The notes under the pieces: generated by a model
Databases searched by the model: none
What the model saw: the letters and a program-made list of their open reading frames with translations, nothing else
Told to the model about the DNA's origin: nothing
Shown here: positions 1 through 11,797 of the stretch, in pieces
Position numbering within the stretch: position 1 is the first letter of the stretch
Layout: each line of letters opens with the position of its first letter
From: Paracyclopina nana
Taxonomy: Eukaryota > Arthropoda > Copepoda > Cyclopoida > Cyclopettidae
Direction of reading: 5' to 3'
NCBI GenBank assembly: GCA_019096065.1
Contig: JAGUCH010000003.1
Coordinates: 11,098,001-11,162,000 of the forward strand
DNA length: 64,000 bases
Program-made: the position numbers and the translations under genes

Positions 1-239
1 GCGTTGCAAAACAGCCTTTGGGACAGGTCACAAGGCTGGCTGAGCTCATTGCACACTTGTCCTTCTTGGTGGGCACAGACGAGGCAGCAAGGACAGTCTG
101 GCCTCGGAGTCTTGACACAATCCTTGTTGGCAGTTTCAGAGTCGTCGCAAGGGCTACTGCCGCACTCGCAGCCTCCCTTTTGGGCCTCAACGAAGGCCGA
201 GATGAGTATGAGGCCCAGCACTAGTGTGGAAGTCTTCAT
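1..239 (-). CDS. Secreted IGFBP-domain cysteine-rich protein, first exon(s), truncated by the window edge
   Basis: The reading frame starts with ATG at 239-237 and stays open to base 1, so only about 79 N-terminal residues are visible. Residues 1-19 form a typical signal peptide (MKTSTLVLGLILISAFVEA), so the product is probably secreted. The rest is dense in cysteine, with a CxCG start followed by a CPCCLVC core and a GQVC element. This spacing matches the N-terminal IGFBP/CRIM1-type module, including the small single-domain IGFBP proteins of arthropods. The family binds insulin-like peptides in vertebrates; the ligand here is unknown. It could also be the N-terminus of an HtrA-like or other multidomain protein, because the C-terminus lies outside the window. 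Confidence 0.7.
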   Translation of the reverse strand, partial: MKTSTLVLGLILISAFVEAQKGGCECGSSPCDDSETANKDCVKTPRPDCPCCLVCAHQEGQVCNELSQPCDLSQRLFCN

Positions 240-1153
240 GATTGGGCCGCGGCTATGAAAAAGGCCATAAGAACATGGTCTTTTTGGGCGTTGGACTCTC
301 TTTTGGAACTGAAGGCGATGCAGGTGGATTTTGGCTGGCGCGTCTCGTAAAATGCTGCTGATGTTCACCTTGACGAACCACTCCAACGCACAGTGAACCT
401 TTTACCTCGTTTTCTGCTCGTTACAAATGCACACCAATCTGCGCAATGTCACAATTTTTGAAAAGTCCTCAAAAGTCTCCTCAATCTTGGCTTAATTCCA
501 AAACTATCAAATCTTACAATATGTAAAAAAAGGATGTCATGCAAGATATCCCAATGAGAATAAAAAATTATTGGTGATTTCCGAAAAATATTGCAGATAT
601 TCAGCTCTTATGTCATGATGCTATAAAATGCTCAAAATGAGGAGTTTGCATAAGAATTGGTAAAATGTGAGCTCAGTGTGCTCTGGGAGCTACGTTACGT
701 GGTGGAGTCCGAGTGAGAGCTAGCTCGCGTCGAGCGTTAGGAGTTTTGCCAGAAGGTCGCTCGTAGTGTCTACAGTATGCACGGTGAGGACCAGCAGCGT
801 GCCGACAAAAGAAATCTATACGATCATAGCACCAGAGTCTATGATACAAAATCAGACACGTCGTCTTCTTCTTCCTCTTGATTGGATTACTGCGATTATA
901 TCTGCTCTGCTTCAGAGTGAAACTCGGGACAGGAAATGATCTTGGGCTGGAATCAATGGAAAATGGATAATATTAAATATGGAAGACACGTGGGCTGATA
1001 GGTGGTTTTTTAAGGACACTTTTTGCTGATTTCCAGAGAATTGCTGCGAACAAGTTGGGAGTCATGAAAACATGAAACTCAACGTGACCACGATTCGTTG
1101 CACTTAAGAAATAATAGAAATCCCCTGCCAAACTGATTGCAACTTCCAAATTA
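240..1153. other. Intergenic stretch, no gene seen
   Basis: This stretch lies between the start of the IGFBP-type gene and the decayed aminoacylase copy. It probably holds the IGFBP gene promoter and 5' leader (minus strand). I see no convincing coding region or repeat. Confidence 0.5.
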
Positions 1154-1400
1154 ATTAGACTGATGCCATTTCATTACATTGGTCAGCCTTAATGTCAAAA
1201 AGTTTTTCGTGTTCAAGAACTCATTAGCAGCTTATGGGTGTTGTTCACTAATGAAAATCCAAAAGCTGGAATGCCAACTCTACACAAATAGAGGTTGTCA
1301 GTGCCAGCAGGGAAAATGCTTGGCCGAATATCCAGTTGAAGCTTGCTGGCAGCTATCAAAAAAGCTTGAATCAAGACGGTCATTTCCAGCCGAACTTTTC
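1154..1400 (-). pseudogene. Decayed partial copy of the last aminoacylase-1 exon
   Basis: This segment matches bases of about 1468-1750, the 3' part of aminoacylase exon 3, in the same orientation. Shared blocks include the stretch around the stop codon (gactgatgccatttca), the block corresponding to SPMN, and a block ending in gaatatccagttga. The copy has small deletions and substitutions, so the reading frame is broken. It looks like a tandem partial duplication that decayed. A processed origin is less likely because the copy starts immediately past the functional stop codon and keeps the orientation. Confidence 0.8.
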
Positions 1401-1468
1401 ATGGTTGTGCTTTATATTAGAAATATATTGCCAATTAAAATGTAATTTGATTACCATGTGCAAATTAG

Positions 1469-2765
1469 TTAGACTGATGCCATTTCAGACACAACATCAG
1501 CCATAATGTCGATGCCTTTCAAAAAGACGTTCTCGTTCAAGAACTCGTTATGGTCATGAAGCAACACAGGGGTGTTGTTCATGGGGGAAAATCCAAAAGC
1601 TGGAATGCCAACCTCGCGCAAATAGCGGCTGTCAGTGCCAGCAGGGAAAATGCTTGGCCGAATATCCAGTTGATGCTTGTTGGCAGCTCTCATGAAAGCT
1701 TGGAACCAAGGGTCGCTTTCAGCCACACTTGTCATCGTTTGATCCGTGAACTTTTGCACAAACTCCATCTCGATGCCTCCACCAGTCTCCACTGTCCATT
1801 GCCTGAGCATGGCCTCAAAGGCTTCAATATTGGTGGTGGGCGTAATTCGAATATCAAAGCCCACCACAAACTCGTTTGGCACCACATTCATCTGGATGCC
1901 ACCAGACATGAAAGTGAGGTTGACAGTGGTCACATCTCCCAAGGTGAGCTTGGAGTCGCTCTCAAACACCTTTTTCTGCTCATCCCTGAATCCCAGGAGC
2001 TTGTTCATCATGTACTGAACTTTTTCAGCAGCAGTGTTCTCAATGAATCTTGAGCCGTGTCCAGGATTGCCTGAATCAATCATTTAATAAAGCCTATACA
2101 TTGAAAACGACAAGATTATAAGATACCTGAACACTTGAGCTTGATCCAGAAGACATTCCTTTCGCCATAGTACAATGGGATGGAATTGTCAGGAGATGCC
2201 AACCCTTCGTCCAAAGCGAAACCGACATTGAGCCTCTTGAATTCCTCAGATACTGCAAACAGTGCCATACCATCATGCCCACCGAGCTCCTCATCAGCAA
2301 TAAAGCTAAGATTCAATTTAGAATATTCGTCAAAGCAGAAGGGAAATCCATTTTGTACCAGAGATGAATTGTCCTCTTGAACTTGAGCCTTTTCTCAACT
2401 TTGAGCCTGTAGACAGCCTCCAAATGTTGAATGCCCACACTTTTCATGTCCTGCGTTCCCCTGGCATAAATGTCACCATTGTCTTCCTTGACAGCTCCAA
2501 AAGGGTCATGCTTCCAGCATTCCGGGAAGACTGGCACCACATCCGTGTGGGAGTTGAGGAGAAGCGATGGCAAATCAGGCTCGGAGCCTGGCCACGTCAT
2601 GATCAAGATCGGTTTGCCCTTGACCATCTCCAACGTGTAGTGTTCCAGTCCTAGTCGGTCGGCTTCCTTACGCAGAAAAACCAGACATGACTCATAGTCC
2701 GGATCAGGCTGCACCGACTTGATACGCAGATATTCGCGGAATCGGGACACGGCAGGATCCTCCAT
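1469..2765 (-). CDS. ACY1: Aminoacylase-1 (N-acyl-L-amino-acid amidohydrolase, M20 family)
   Basis: Three exons join in phase: 2359-2765, 2127-2305 and 1469-2070, giving 395 residues, close to the roughly 400 usual for the family. The enzyme removes the acyl group from N-acetylated amino acids in the cytosol and uses two zinc ions. Zinc and catalytic residues are visible: His73 in SHTDVVP, Asp106 in GTQDMK, the general-base Glu141-Glu142 pair in ADEELGG, and the late His in LLHDHNE. The start at 2765 gives the expected N-terminus with no signal peptide. A broken copy of exon 3 lies just downstream. The closest alternatives in the M20 family (carboxypeptidases, ArgE) fit the C-terminal GFSPMNNTPVLLHDHNE pattern less well. 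Confidence 0.93.
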
Positions 2766-2925
2766 TTTTCAAAAACCTATAAAAAGACATGATAAGATTA
2801 TCATGTGATGATGACATGCTTGAAAAAAACACAAAAATAAATGAACAGCACTAATTTTTACAAGTCCAAAAATGTCAGCTCTTGCTTTGGTTTCAATCCG
2901 GTTTAACTGCGATCTGAGAAACCGG

Positions 2926-3409
2926 TAGAGGTGTATCGGGCTCAGGCCCGAGCCCGAAAGCCCGATACCAATTTCTGGCCCGAGCTAAATAAGACCCCAG
3001 CCCGAGCCCGACTCGGGCCGATTTACAGAAAGCCCGAAAAAGCCCGAAGTCATTTTCAAAAAGCCCGAAGTGGCCCGAATGACATTTTTTAAAAATTCTA
3101 AACTTCAGAAAAACAATTGCTCCAGATTGTGAGCTTTAATATTGAGTTTGATTGTTAAGTATCCCTTCATTTGCATAACCTTCAGTAATTGATGAGAATT
3201 TCATAACAATAAAGTGATTTTTATTCAGATTTTTCCTGAAAAATTGTAGATTTTGTCTCGGCCCGAAAAGCCCGTAACATTTTTTGACTGGCCCGAAAAA
3301 GCCCGAAGCCTGAAAAAAAAGTTCAGGCCCGGCCCGACCCGACCCGAGTAATTTTTTAAAAGCCCGAGCCCGACCCGAGCCCGACATTTCTTGGCCCGAT
3401 ACACCTCTA
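2926..3409. mobile_element. Non-autonomous hAT-like transposon (MITE), 484 bp
   Basis: The element has 16-bp perfect terminal inverted repeats (TAGAGGTGTATCGGGC), flanked on both sides by the 8-bp direct repeat GAAACCGG (2918-2925 and 3410-3417). An 8-bp target duplication and a TAGAGGTGT-type end are typical of hAT transposons. The interior near both ends is built of many copies of a GCCCGA(A)-type hexamer, which resembles subterminal transposase-binding repeats. No transposase frame is present. It sits between the aminoacylase and hnRNP genes. Confidence 0.88.
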
Positions 3410-3417
3410 GAAACCGG

Positions 3418-3793
3418 TAAAACTTTTTTACAATTCACTTACTCGAAAAATGTTTTGATTTCTTCTCAGTTTGCTCAGTTATATGGAGTAATGCAGTGTT
3501 ACGTAATAGCAGAGTTCCCAGAAGAAAACAACAAAATTCCGACTACTTAAAAAATACGCGAAAAGGCAACATCAAAACATCACGCTCAAAATTGAATAAT
3601 GGCGTTTATAAAATTGACGAAACTAAGGAGAGCTCAAAATAAGGTACGATGTATGCTTTATTTGCGTTGCGCGAGAATACTTCAGAGTACATGTATAGTC
3701 ACAAATATCGTAATTGCTTTAGTGAACTGCAAAAAGCAAGTGGAGCTGGGAATGCATAAAAACTAGATCAACATTGGTGATCTACGTTGAGGA
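3418..3793. other. Intergenic, likely 3' UTR of the hnRNP gene
   Basis: No coding signal is seen between the hAT-like element and the hnRNP stop codon. The part nearest 3794 is probably the 3' untranslated region of the minus-strand hnRNP gene. Confidence 0.4.
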
Positions 3794-5898
3794 TCAGTAA
3801 TTGGAATATCCGTTGCCATTGCCAGCGCTCATGCCGAATCCGGATCCTCTTGGGGGACCAAACGGGGCATTTTGGCTCATGCCTGATCCGTAGCCTCCCA
3901 TGGGACCTCCAGATCTGCTGGGACCTCCAGATCCTCCGCGTCCGCCTGAAGGAGGCGAGCCCGCGCCATCGTAAAATAGTTCAATATATCGGTGCTGCAT
4001 ATTTTGGCGGTCTTTGGTCATGGCCTTGAGGGCATCAGCTTCGCTGCAGAAAAAAACGTGAATTATCCCACATATCTATTGACAAATACTCTATCGGAGC
4101 TTACGAAGCAAATATGACATCCGCTTCGCCTGTGGGCCGTCCCTGGGGGTTGTACATGATCAAAATATCCATGGGGTCCACGACTGAGCTGAACCATTCG
4201 GCAATATCATTTTCGGTCACTCGGAAAGGAAGGCCACGCATGTGGACGACATGGGAAGGGCCGCCACGACTCCGCATGCCACCAGACGGTCCCATGTAGC
4301 CTCCATCGTTGCCGTGGCCAAGGCTGGGAGCTCCTCCACCTCCCATACCCATACCCATGCCCATTCCGGAGCCAGATCCACCACCACGCATGCCCATGCC
4401 ATAGCCGTCATCGCCATAGCTTCCAAATCCGCCACTCGGAGGACCGTCATCAATAGGGCCCATACTACTACGGCCCCCATAACCTCCGTAGCCTCCATCA
4501 TCTCCACCGAAACCTTGAGTAACAAGATTAAAGTATTATTTCAAGGATGAACATTGAAAACGCAGAGCTCTTACTTTTCATTGGACGAGGCCCGCGTGAA
4601 CTTGGACCGTAGGCTCCATAGCCACGACCTAGAGGTGGCCCATTGCTCATTCGCTCATACGGACTTGGACGGCCTCCACGCATACCTCCTCCATTTCCGT
4701 AGCCACCATAGTCTCGTCCACCGCGAGGAGGTCCACCGCCGCCGCCGCCACCGCCGCCGCCACGACCGTATCCGCCACTGCCACCGCCACCGCCCATTTG
4801 AGCTCGCTGAGCCTCTAACATACTCGAACGGAAAACTTCGATGTATCTAAGAAAAAAGAGGATCAGCACATGATTGCCATTACACACATCTTTCACAGGG
4901 GAAAGGCAGTATCATACCCACCATGAGAGGGACACTGACCCAAAATTATGCCTACCCATGCCTCTTAGCTATTCTAAAAAGCCTTACTGCTCGGAATAAG
5001 ACGATTTAGGATGCCGACCTTCACTGCCTTAAAATGATCTACCCAGGCCTTGGAACTGACAAGAGGTGATATGGTAAATAAGGGGTCATGGGATAAAATC
5101 AGCCCCAACCGGGATCTATTTGTCCCAGGGCCCACCAACCAACCTGTGCCCAATACTCTGTTTGTTCTTCTCCAAAGCCCTCTCCGCGTGATTCTTCGAC
5201 GCAAAGTGTACGTAAGCCTCCCCCGAGCTCCGCCCCTGGTAATCCGTTGTCAATAGAATACCGTTGTTTGTTATTTCCAGCCCTAGAATAAGCCCGACAA
5301 TTTTGTTTCAGCAGCAGCCGACGAACACATAGCAAGAGCCAGCCCCAAGATCGGGATGATTGCGTTGCAGCCCTCTAGCCTGGTGCCATTGCATACTTAC
5401 CATCAAAGAATTTGGCAATGTCAGCCTTTGTGCAGTCGAAGGGGAGGCCACGGAGACGAATGACATTGTCATTGGCAGGACCGTTGCCACCGGAATTGCC
5501 TCTGGAAGGAGTTCCCTCATCTGAGCCGCCTCTGCCTGCTCGCTTGATCACCCATTCCATTTCAGAGTATTTGGACTTGAACACTGAATTAGGAAAAGCA
5601 GAATGTAAACAAACATCACTTATTCCGCCAAATCGCTCGGGGTTAGCCTACCTTCAACATAGCGCTTGCCCATGTGCTGTTTGTCTTTCTTCAGAGCTTT
5701 TTCCACGTCTTCCTCACTGGCAAGTTCAATGTAGGCCTCGCCTGAGGGTCGGCCTTCTCGCGTCAAGGTTAGATGAACGCTCGAGTTGCCTTCCTTGAAT
5801 TCGCAATCGGAAAAGAAGTTGGCGATCTCATCGACCGAAGTGGACCACGGAAGACCACGGCAACGAACGACGAAGCGGTCGTTGTCCTCGTCTGACAT
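3794..5898 (-). CDS. hnRNP F/H-type RNA-binding protein (Glorund-like), three quasi-RRMs
   Basis: Six exons join in phase: 5652-5898, 5401-5583, 5144-5282, 4575-4846, 4105-4513 and 3794-4043, giving 499 residues. Three quasi-RRM domains are seen at about residues 8-85, 105-190 and 368-445, with the family signatures [17 protein letters not shown] and HMRGLPFRV, and the repeated GHRYIE/QHRYIEL ends. The linkers are rich in glycine, including GYG and GMGMGMG runs, as in hnRNP H/F. Proteins of this family bind G-rich RNA in the nucleus and regulate splicing and translation; fly Glorund is the nearest named relative I can suggest. The start codon is 611 bp from the Salvador start on the other strand. 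I am sure of the family, less sure of one-to-one orthology. Confidence 0.93.
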
Positions 5899-6509
5899 TT
5901 TGCACTCTCACAAAGATTCAATTTTTGACGCTAGAATATGGCTACCCAAGCTTCTCTCGCGGCGTTTTTCACTCTATTTCTGCTCCAATGTAATGAAAAT
6001 TGCCAAAAGTTTTGAGGAACCGCCAGAATGTTGACACCAATGCACTGAGAGAAGCCAAAACTGCAACTTTCTAGAACAGTTCGAATTCTGCTCTAAACCT
6101 TAAATGATTTGGAAAATTGAATTGAAATATAGAAGGGAGTTCATAAATATCTGAAATCAACTACTATCTTTTCATTATGCGAAGAAACCAATTCGAAATA
6201 TAGTTACAGTTTGCATATTTAGAGGAAAATGAAAATACTGATTAACTAAAAAAAGCCCTAAATAAATTCGTTCGGTAGAATGGAATGTCAAAACAAAGCA
6301 AGCGTTAGCGTAAAAACTTTGCTGTGACGCAGAATTCCACAAGAATGGCTTTTTTCGCCAAATTATGGCTATTTTAGTATTTCATCCTACTATAAAATTA
6401 TCCTCGTAAGATAATTTGAAGAAATGAAGTTTCAACCACCACATTATTTGTTTTAGGCCTCACCATGGCCGGCGATAGCTAGAAAATAGTCAAATTCATC
6501 AACTCAAAA
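5899..6509. promoter_or_regulatory. Head-to-head intergenic region, probable shared promoter of hnRNP F/H and Salvador
   Basis: This 611-bp gap separates two divergent start codons, ATG at 5898 (minus) and ATG at 6510 (plus). It is AT-rich with no coding signal. A bidirectional promoter is inferred from the layout only; I identified no specific promoter motif. Confidence 0.4.
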
Positions 6510-9500
6510 ATGCCTTCCGGAAAGCGCCAACTCCGATCTTCGTCTTCCGAATCGCGCAACCCAAATTCGCCTCTCGTGGGTGGAACATATGTGAAAAAGG
6601 AGACTCCTGGAGGGCTTCAAAGTAAGTTCATGATTCACCCGAGCCTGACTCGGCTTCAGTGCATCTATTGTTGCAGTCACCAATGTCTGGATGGTTGAAG
6701 ACAAAAAGAGCAATGCAAAGAGCCGAAGGCAACCCAGTCCCATCAGTAGTAGTTCACCCATGATGTTCAACTCCACCAATGGCAACAGCTTGGGGAAAGG
6801 CTCCAAAGGAGTTCATCAGTTTCCGCAAACAACGAGTGGCTCCTCTCCTTCGGTACATTCAAGCGTCAGCCATTCTTGCACCATTCTCACGTTTTTGCCC
6901 TTTCAGATGTTTTTGAACAGCAGATCGAGATTGGGAGGCTACGTAGCCTCGTCCTCCATAGCCTCGAATTTGACCCAAGATGGGAAGTATACTCCTCTGC
7001 ATGGCAGCAGTCATGAGTCAGGCTCAACTGGTAGCTACAGCAGATTACCTGGCATGTTGAAGAACAGCCGGAACAGCACAACGAGAGAAATGTTTTTGGC
7101 ATTCGATGAAAAGACGAGCGTAAGTGTCCTTAAATTATTTGCCAGCAAGTGTTTTTGTGTGTGCTTTATTGTTCCCATCATATTGTAACTGAGTGTGTTA
7201 GTCACTGTGTGTGCATTTCACATGGCCTTCATTTGCTCTCTGTCCTTTTCTCCACGAAGCAGCAGCAGCAGCAGCATCCGGCGAATAATCAATACGGGAC
7301 CATGGATTTACGCGCCTCAATTGAGACCATTGAGGACAATAATGTTGCAGCAGTGGATCAGCAGCAGAGGCCTGTGTACGCAGTGCCCTCTTTGATGAGC
7401 ATACGATCTTGCTTCGTGGTTCCCTCCAACGGATTCCACTACTACGCTCAGTCGCAGCCTCAATTAAGCCACGGCTACTCGCAGCCCTTCATTTCACGTA
7501 TGAGCAACAGTGCTGACCACCTCGTGACGAGCTCTTTGAGCCAGCTCAACAATGATGAAAATCAGCCAAATGACAGTAGCAATTTATCCTTTCACGAGCA
7601 GGTGAAGAACTCTGCTGCCATGCACCGACTGAAGAGCTCAGTCACGACGGTTTGCTCAGACAGCAATGATGTCAATGTCATCGGCACTGCGGTCAGGATT
7701 CAGGTAAGTGGCTTGCTCTCCTCCTCCTCTTTTGTGTCAAAAGTCAATTGTTCCCCAACAAGAGTGGCAGGAGTGGTTGGTGGTGATCATGCTCGGCTGA
7801 GCCATGCTTCTGCTATTCACTGAATGGACTTTCTCTCGTGGCATATATATGCTCACATGCATACAACTGTAGGCCACCATAAGCCCTCGAGATGAAAGTA
7901 TTACTATGCAGCAAAGCAGAGAAAGAAAGCAGAAAGCTATTTATAAAAAGACTGCTTTATGAAATCAGTGTCATAAAGGTCCAATTTTATATGGTGGTCT
8001 GCAGCAGCAGTTCTTTAGTTTTTGACGCAGTGCTCCACTTTTTCTTGTAGATGATGAACAATAGCAATGCCAACAACAATGGCCGCAACTCGATGTCTCC
8101 GTCCACGAGAATCCGCCAGGGAATTACCAACTCAGATGGACTTGCCAGCAGTGGCAGCGGCGGCGGGGCCTTTAATCCTGCCAACCCACTGGCAGGCGTC
8201 TACAGTCCGAAAAATAGCCATTTGTCAATTGTCCAGGAGCAGCAGCAGCAGCAACCTTTTTTGCACCAGCAGCTTTCGCCTACTACAGACAGCCCAATAG
8301 ACAACACCGACGAGGAGCTTCTTCTGCTTCCCTTGCCACCCGGATGGACAGTTGGGTTCACCCTCTTGGGGCGAAAGTATTTTATCGACCACAACACGAA
8401 GACCACTCACTGGTCCCATCCTCTGGAAAGCGAGGGCCTTCCCACCGGCTGGGAGCAAATTGATTCCGTGGAATATGGCACCTACTACGTCAAGTGAGTC
8501 AGCCCCAAAGGCCAATTATTTATGAAATGCCATTGCATTTTTTCTTGCTTTAGTCATGTGACAAGGCATGCGCAATACGAGCATCCCTGTGCTCCGCAGT
8601 ATCATCCGCTGCAGCATCAGAACCTTCGGCAGGTTTTTTATCCTCAAAATCCAATGCAGCAGTCAATGATGTCCTTGACAGCAGCATCAGCAGCCTCGTC
8701 GTTGCCTCTGTCCGCCACGACGACCTCGACCACAACGCCAATGGCAGCTCCTCCTCCTCTGCCAATTCATACTCAGTTCCATCAACCTCACGTTCTAGTC
8801 CCGGCCAATCCGTATCTACACGAAGGTATAACATATCACGTGATTACTCCGAGTGGAGAGGTTGCTTTAAAAGATTGCTTTTTTCACACACACACACAGA
8901 GATTCCAATCTGGTTGCGTGTGTACTTCAAGGCCAGTCCGACTTTGGACCACCATCTCAAATGGGAGTTGTTCCGGCTGCCCGAATTGGAGTGTTTTGAG
9001 GCCATGCTCACCCGACTTTTTCGCGACGAGCTCGAGGAGCTCGTAATGAAGTAAGTGGGGCAAAAAATCCACTTTTTCGAGTGGTGGAACTGCAATTGAC
9101 CGACGATTTCTCCCGCCACGGCACGGTGGTGGTGCGCCAGAATTCTGTAATTCTGCACCAGCAGAGACTCAATAGAAAAGATGATTGCGCAAAGCCGTCC
9201 TCCAAATTTAAGGGTTTTTGGCTTTCTTCTCTCCCAATTCTTTTTGCAGTGTATACTTGGATCGAGTGGTGCACAAAAACCTCTCGGCGGTCCGCAGAGA
9301 GCAAATTCATGTAGTGGCCAAATCTGTATCAAGCACATGCATATACATACATATCAACACCATATCAGCCACTATTTTTGAACCGAATATGCATTAAAAA
9401 TGCAGACACGCGCGTTCTTTCTGATATAGCTGGTGTGCAAGCTGGCCAGCGGCCTCGAACGTGTTTTTTTCAATTTATGGAGCAAGCTCACGAGAGAGAG

Positions 9501-9887
9501 AGAGCCAGCAATTGCAGGACATGTAGCAGGAGTGAACTATTGGAAAAGTCGAGTAGTGAATAATGCACAATTAGACGTATTGAAAATGCCACTCCGTCCT
9601 TTTGCAGATACGAGGCCATGCGCATTACCATCACTCAGGAGCTGGAGGTGCGAAACAATGGCGGCAACAGCGTTGTGCTCTACCCCAACTACTACCCGAC
9701 CTCGAGCATGGCAGGAGGGCCAATGATCACGGAAGTCTCCGAGAGTAATGATCATGCATCATCCGCCTCGTCGTACGTTGCCGTTCAGGCCAGTCCTGTG
9801 CTCGTGCTTTCCGACTCTTCGACAATTGTGCGAAACCAGCTTCGCCAAAAGGCTCTCGTGGAGAGCGTGGAGGAGAGCCACGTCTAA
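6510..9887 (+). CDS. sav: Salvador (SAV1) scaffold protein of the Hippo pathway
   Basis: Eight exons join in phase: 6510-6621, 6677-6852, 6907-7119, 7263-7703, 8051-8493, 8554-8825, 8900-9050 and 9608-9887, giving about 695 residues. The acceptor of exon 4 lies in a CAG run, so a NAGNAG shift by one codon is possible. The N-terminus carries the Salvador TYVKKET motif. Two WW domains follow (about residues 408-438 and 443-475: LPPGWTVGF to THWSHPL, then LPTGWEQI to AQYEHP), with the second split by an intron. Next are the VPANPY motif and a SARAH coiled coil from EIPIWLRVY through KWELFRL to [12 protein letters not shown]. Salvador binds Hippo kinase through SARAH and promotes Warts activation at the cell cortex. 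The middle is rich in Gln, Ser and Asn, and about 60 residues extend beyond SARAH, longer than in SAV1. Confidence 0.94.
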
Positions 9888-11797
9888 ATACCAGCCCTGT
9901 GATATGCAAAGTTAATACAATATAGACATATACCACCGCTAGCTAGCTGCTCTAGCTGCGGAGAGATCTTGTTGCTCGCGCCACTGGAGGAGCTTTCACT
10001 TTTTCTGCGGCAAATCTAGTAGTACAGCATAATACCCCGCCCTGCCATTTAGAGACGAGGACGACGACGACACGGAGGACACTGAGGCCATTACTACATA
10101 CTGATATATACCTGGCTGTGCTTCAGTGCTGATCCTTTCATTATCTGAAATAATTTTCCTGGCCAACATCATCCAGGCCGCGCGGAGGCGGTCGGGAGAA
10201 TGGTCTCAAAAAGGCTTTCTTCTTCCTCTGCTACATGCGTACTCGAGCTTTTGCCCTAATTACAATATGCTTGCTTGGAGGCACGAGCATCAATCTAAGA
10301 CAATCCATGCAAGATGCATGAAAAATACTCGCGCACAGCAACTCCATTACTGCTACTACACAATATCGAGTACATAACATGTCAAGGCTGCAGCTGCTTT
10401 CCCAAGGAGTAGCATAGCCTTTTATAGAATACCAAGTCGGATAGCAGCAGCAGCAGCCGAAGAAGGTTGCTTTTGCTGGCACATAGTATATATAGCCGTC
10501 GTGGTTGTAGTATAGTAGCAGGAAGCAGCTGAAGCAGCTTTTCCTCCCGGGACTCTTACATATAGAACACTAGATACATATATAGATGTATTACAGCCTT
10601 AATTAGGTATAACCGCGCAGTTGAATACAGCAAGGGCATGAAATCCAGCTCAAAGGGCTCCCATCACGGACTTCCGCAATTTTTCTATTGTCTCAGCAGC
10701 AGTACCGGGGGATGGCCCAGCCTCGGAGGAGGACGTCGACGGCGATCCACTTTCACGCGAGGCCTAGCCAGAGCCACGATTAGCGAGCGAGCGCTCCAGG
10801 GACTGGAGCTTGGTTGTTGAAGCCAAGAAAGGCCGCTTCGGCCGCGACCGAATATCTGGGGCCTCAGCAAGCTCCAGCCGAGGCCGAGGCAGCAGCAGCA
10901 GCTCGCTTTCCTGGCTCTTGTACTGCTACTGCTGGTTTAGTAGTCGTTTTCGTCGACACTGACTACGAGGAGTGTATACTAGTAGTTGTTGAAGTAGCAT
11001 AGCTGCAGCCGCGCTGCTTGCTTGCTAGCTGTATGCGATACGAGAAGACACAGGCCGACCAGAAAGGTTGGTCTTCTTCTTCCTCCTCCTCAGTGGCCCG
11101 ACCAACTCCTACCAGAGCTCTAGTACGACTACCTCGGTCAAGCCCAGTCATGATCACTGATGGCTCCAGCGGACATTGAAATGGACTATCAGTAAAGTGC
11201 GTCTAGCGTCGTACCTGCATGCTATTGAGCTGTAAGCACCAAGAAGAAGACAATTGTGAGAAGAGGTTAGTATATATGGTGAAAGCTTGCTGATCACATT
11301 GAAGCCAGGATAATTGGGCTGCTTTCTACGCGACGACAACGACGACGACGACGACACCACGAGGGAACTTGGACTACGACAACGCGAATACGTACCGCGT
11401 TTTAATTGCGATACATACATAGTATATGTATCGTGCGTTTGGCGCAAGTGTATTTGTGTGTCGCCCAGAATACATATGCCCTGTGCAAATTCATTGAACT
11501 GGGAAAGGCTGACGAGGACAACAACGACGACTGCTGACTCTTTTCACACACTCACCACTAAAGCTACATTTAAGGCTACAGCCAAGCACTGCTGGCCTTT
11601 CCCCCACGTACCGCTGCTCTAAGGCCCCCTGCACCAATTTAAAGTGAGCTCCGGAACGCGCAAATGACGTCCCGCTCCATTTGTTATACTACCATGCATA
11701 GTAGATAAAACGGCATTCAATTTCATGGCTGCCAACAGGAGACGTCTGCACCCCTGCTGGGCATGCTGGCTGACCTCAGGGCTGGCGGCCTCCAGAA
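9888..11797. other. Intergenic stretch upstream of the first Kv2 gene, no gene seen
   Basis: About 1.9 kb with short CAG, GAC and TA microsatellites and no convincing coding exon. Short open frames are low-complexity. It probably contains the Salvador 3' UTR and the promoter and leader of the first Kv2 gene. Confidence 0.5.

Noticed and set aside
2094-2380. Extra frames inside the aminoacylase gene on the plus strand
   Set aside because: Antisense shadows of the M20 peptidase exons.
4114-4896. Open frames antisense and out of frame to the Gly-rich hnRNP exons
   Set aside because: They are shadows of GGN repeats in the real exons and have no splice or domain logic.
9063-9380. Open frames on both strands in the last Salvador intron
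   Set aside because: The intron lies between phase-matched SARAH exons at 9050 and 9608; the frames show no domain.
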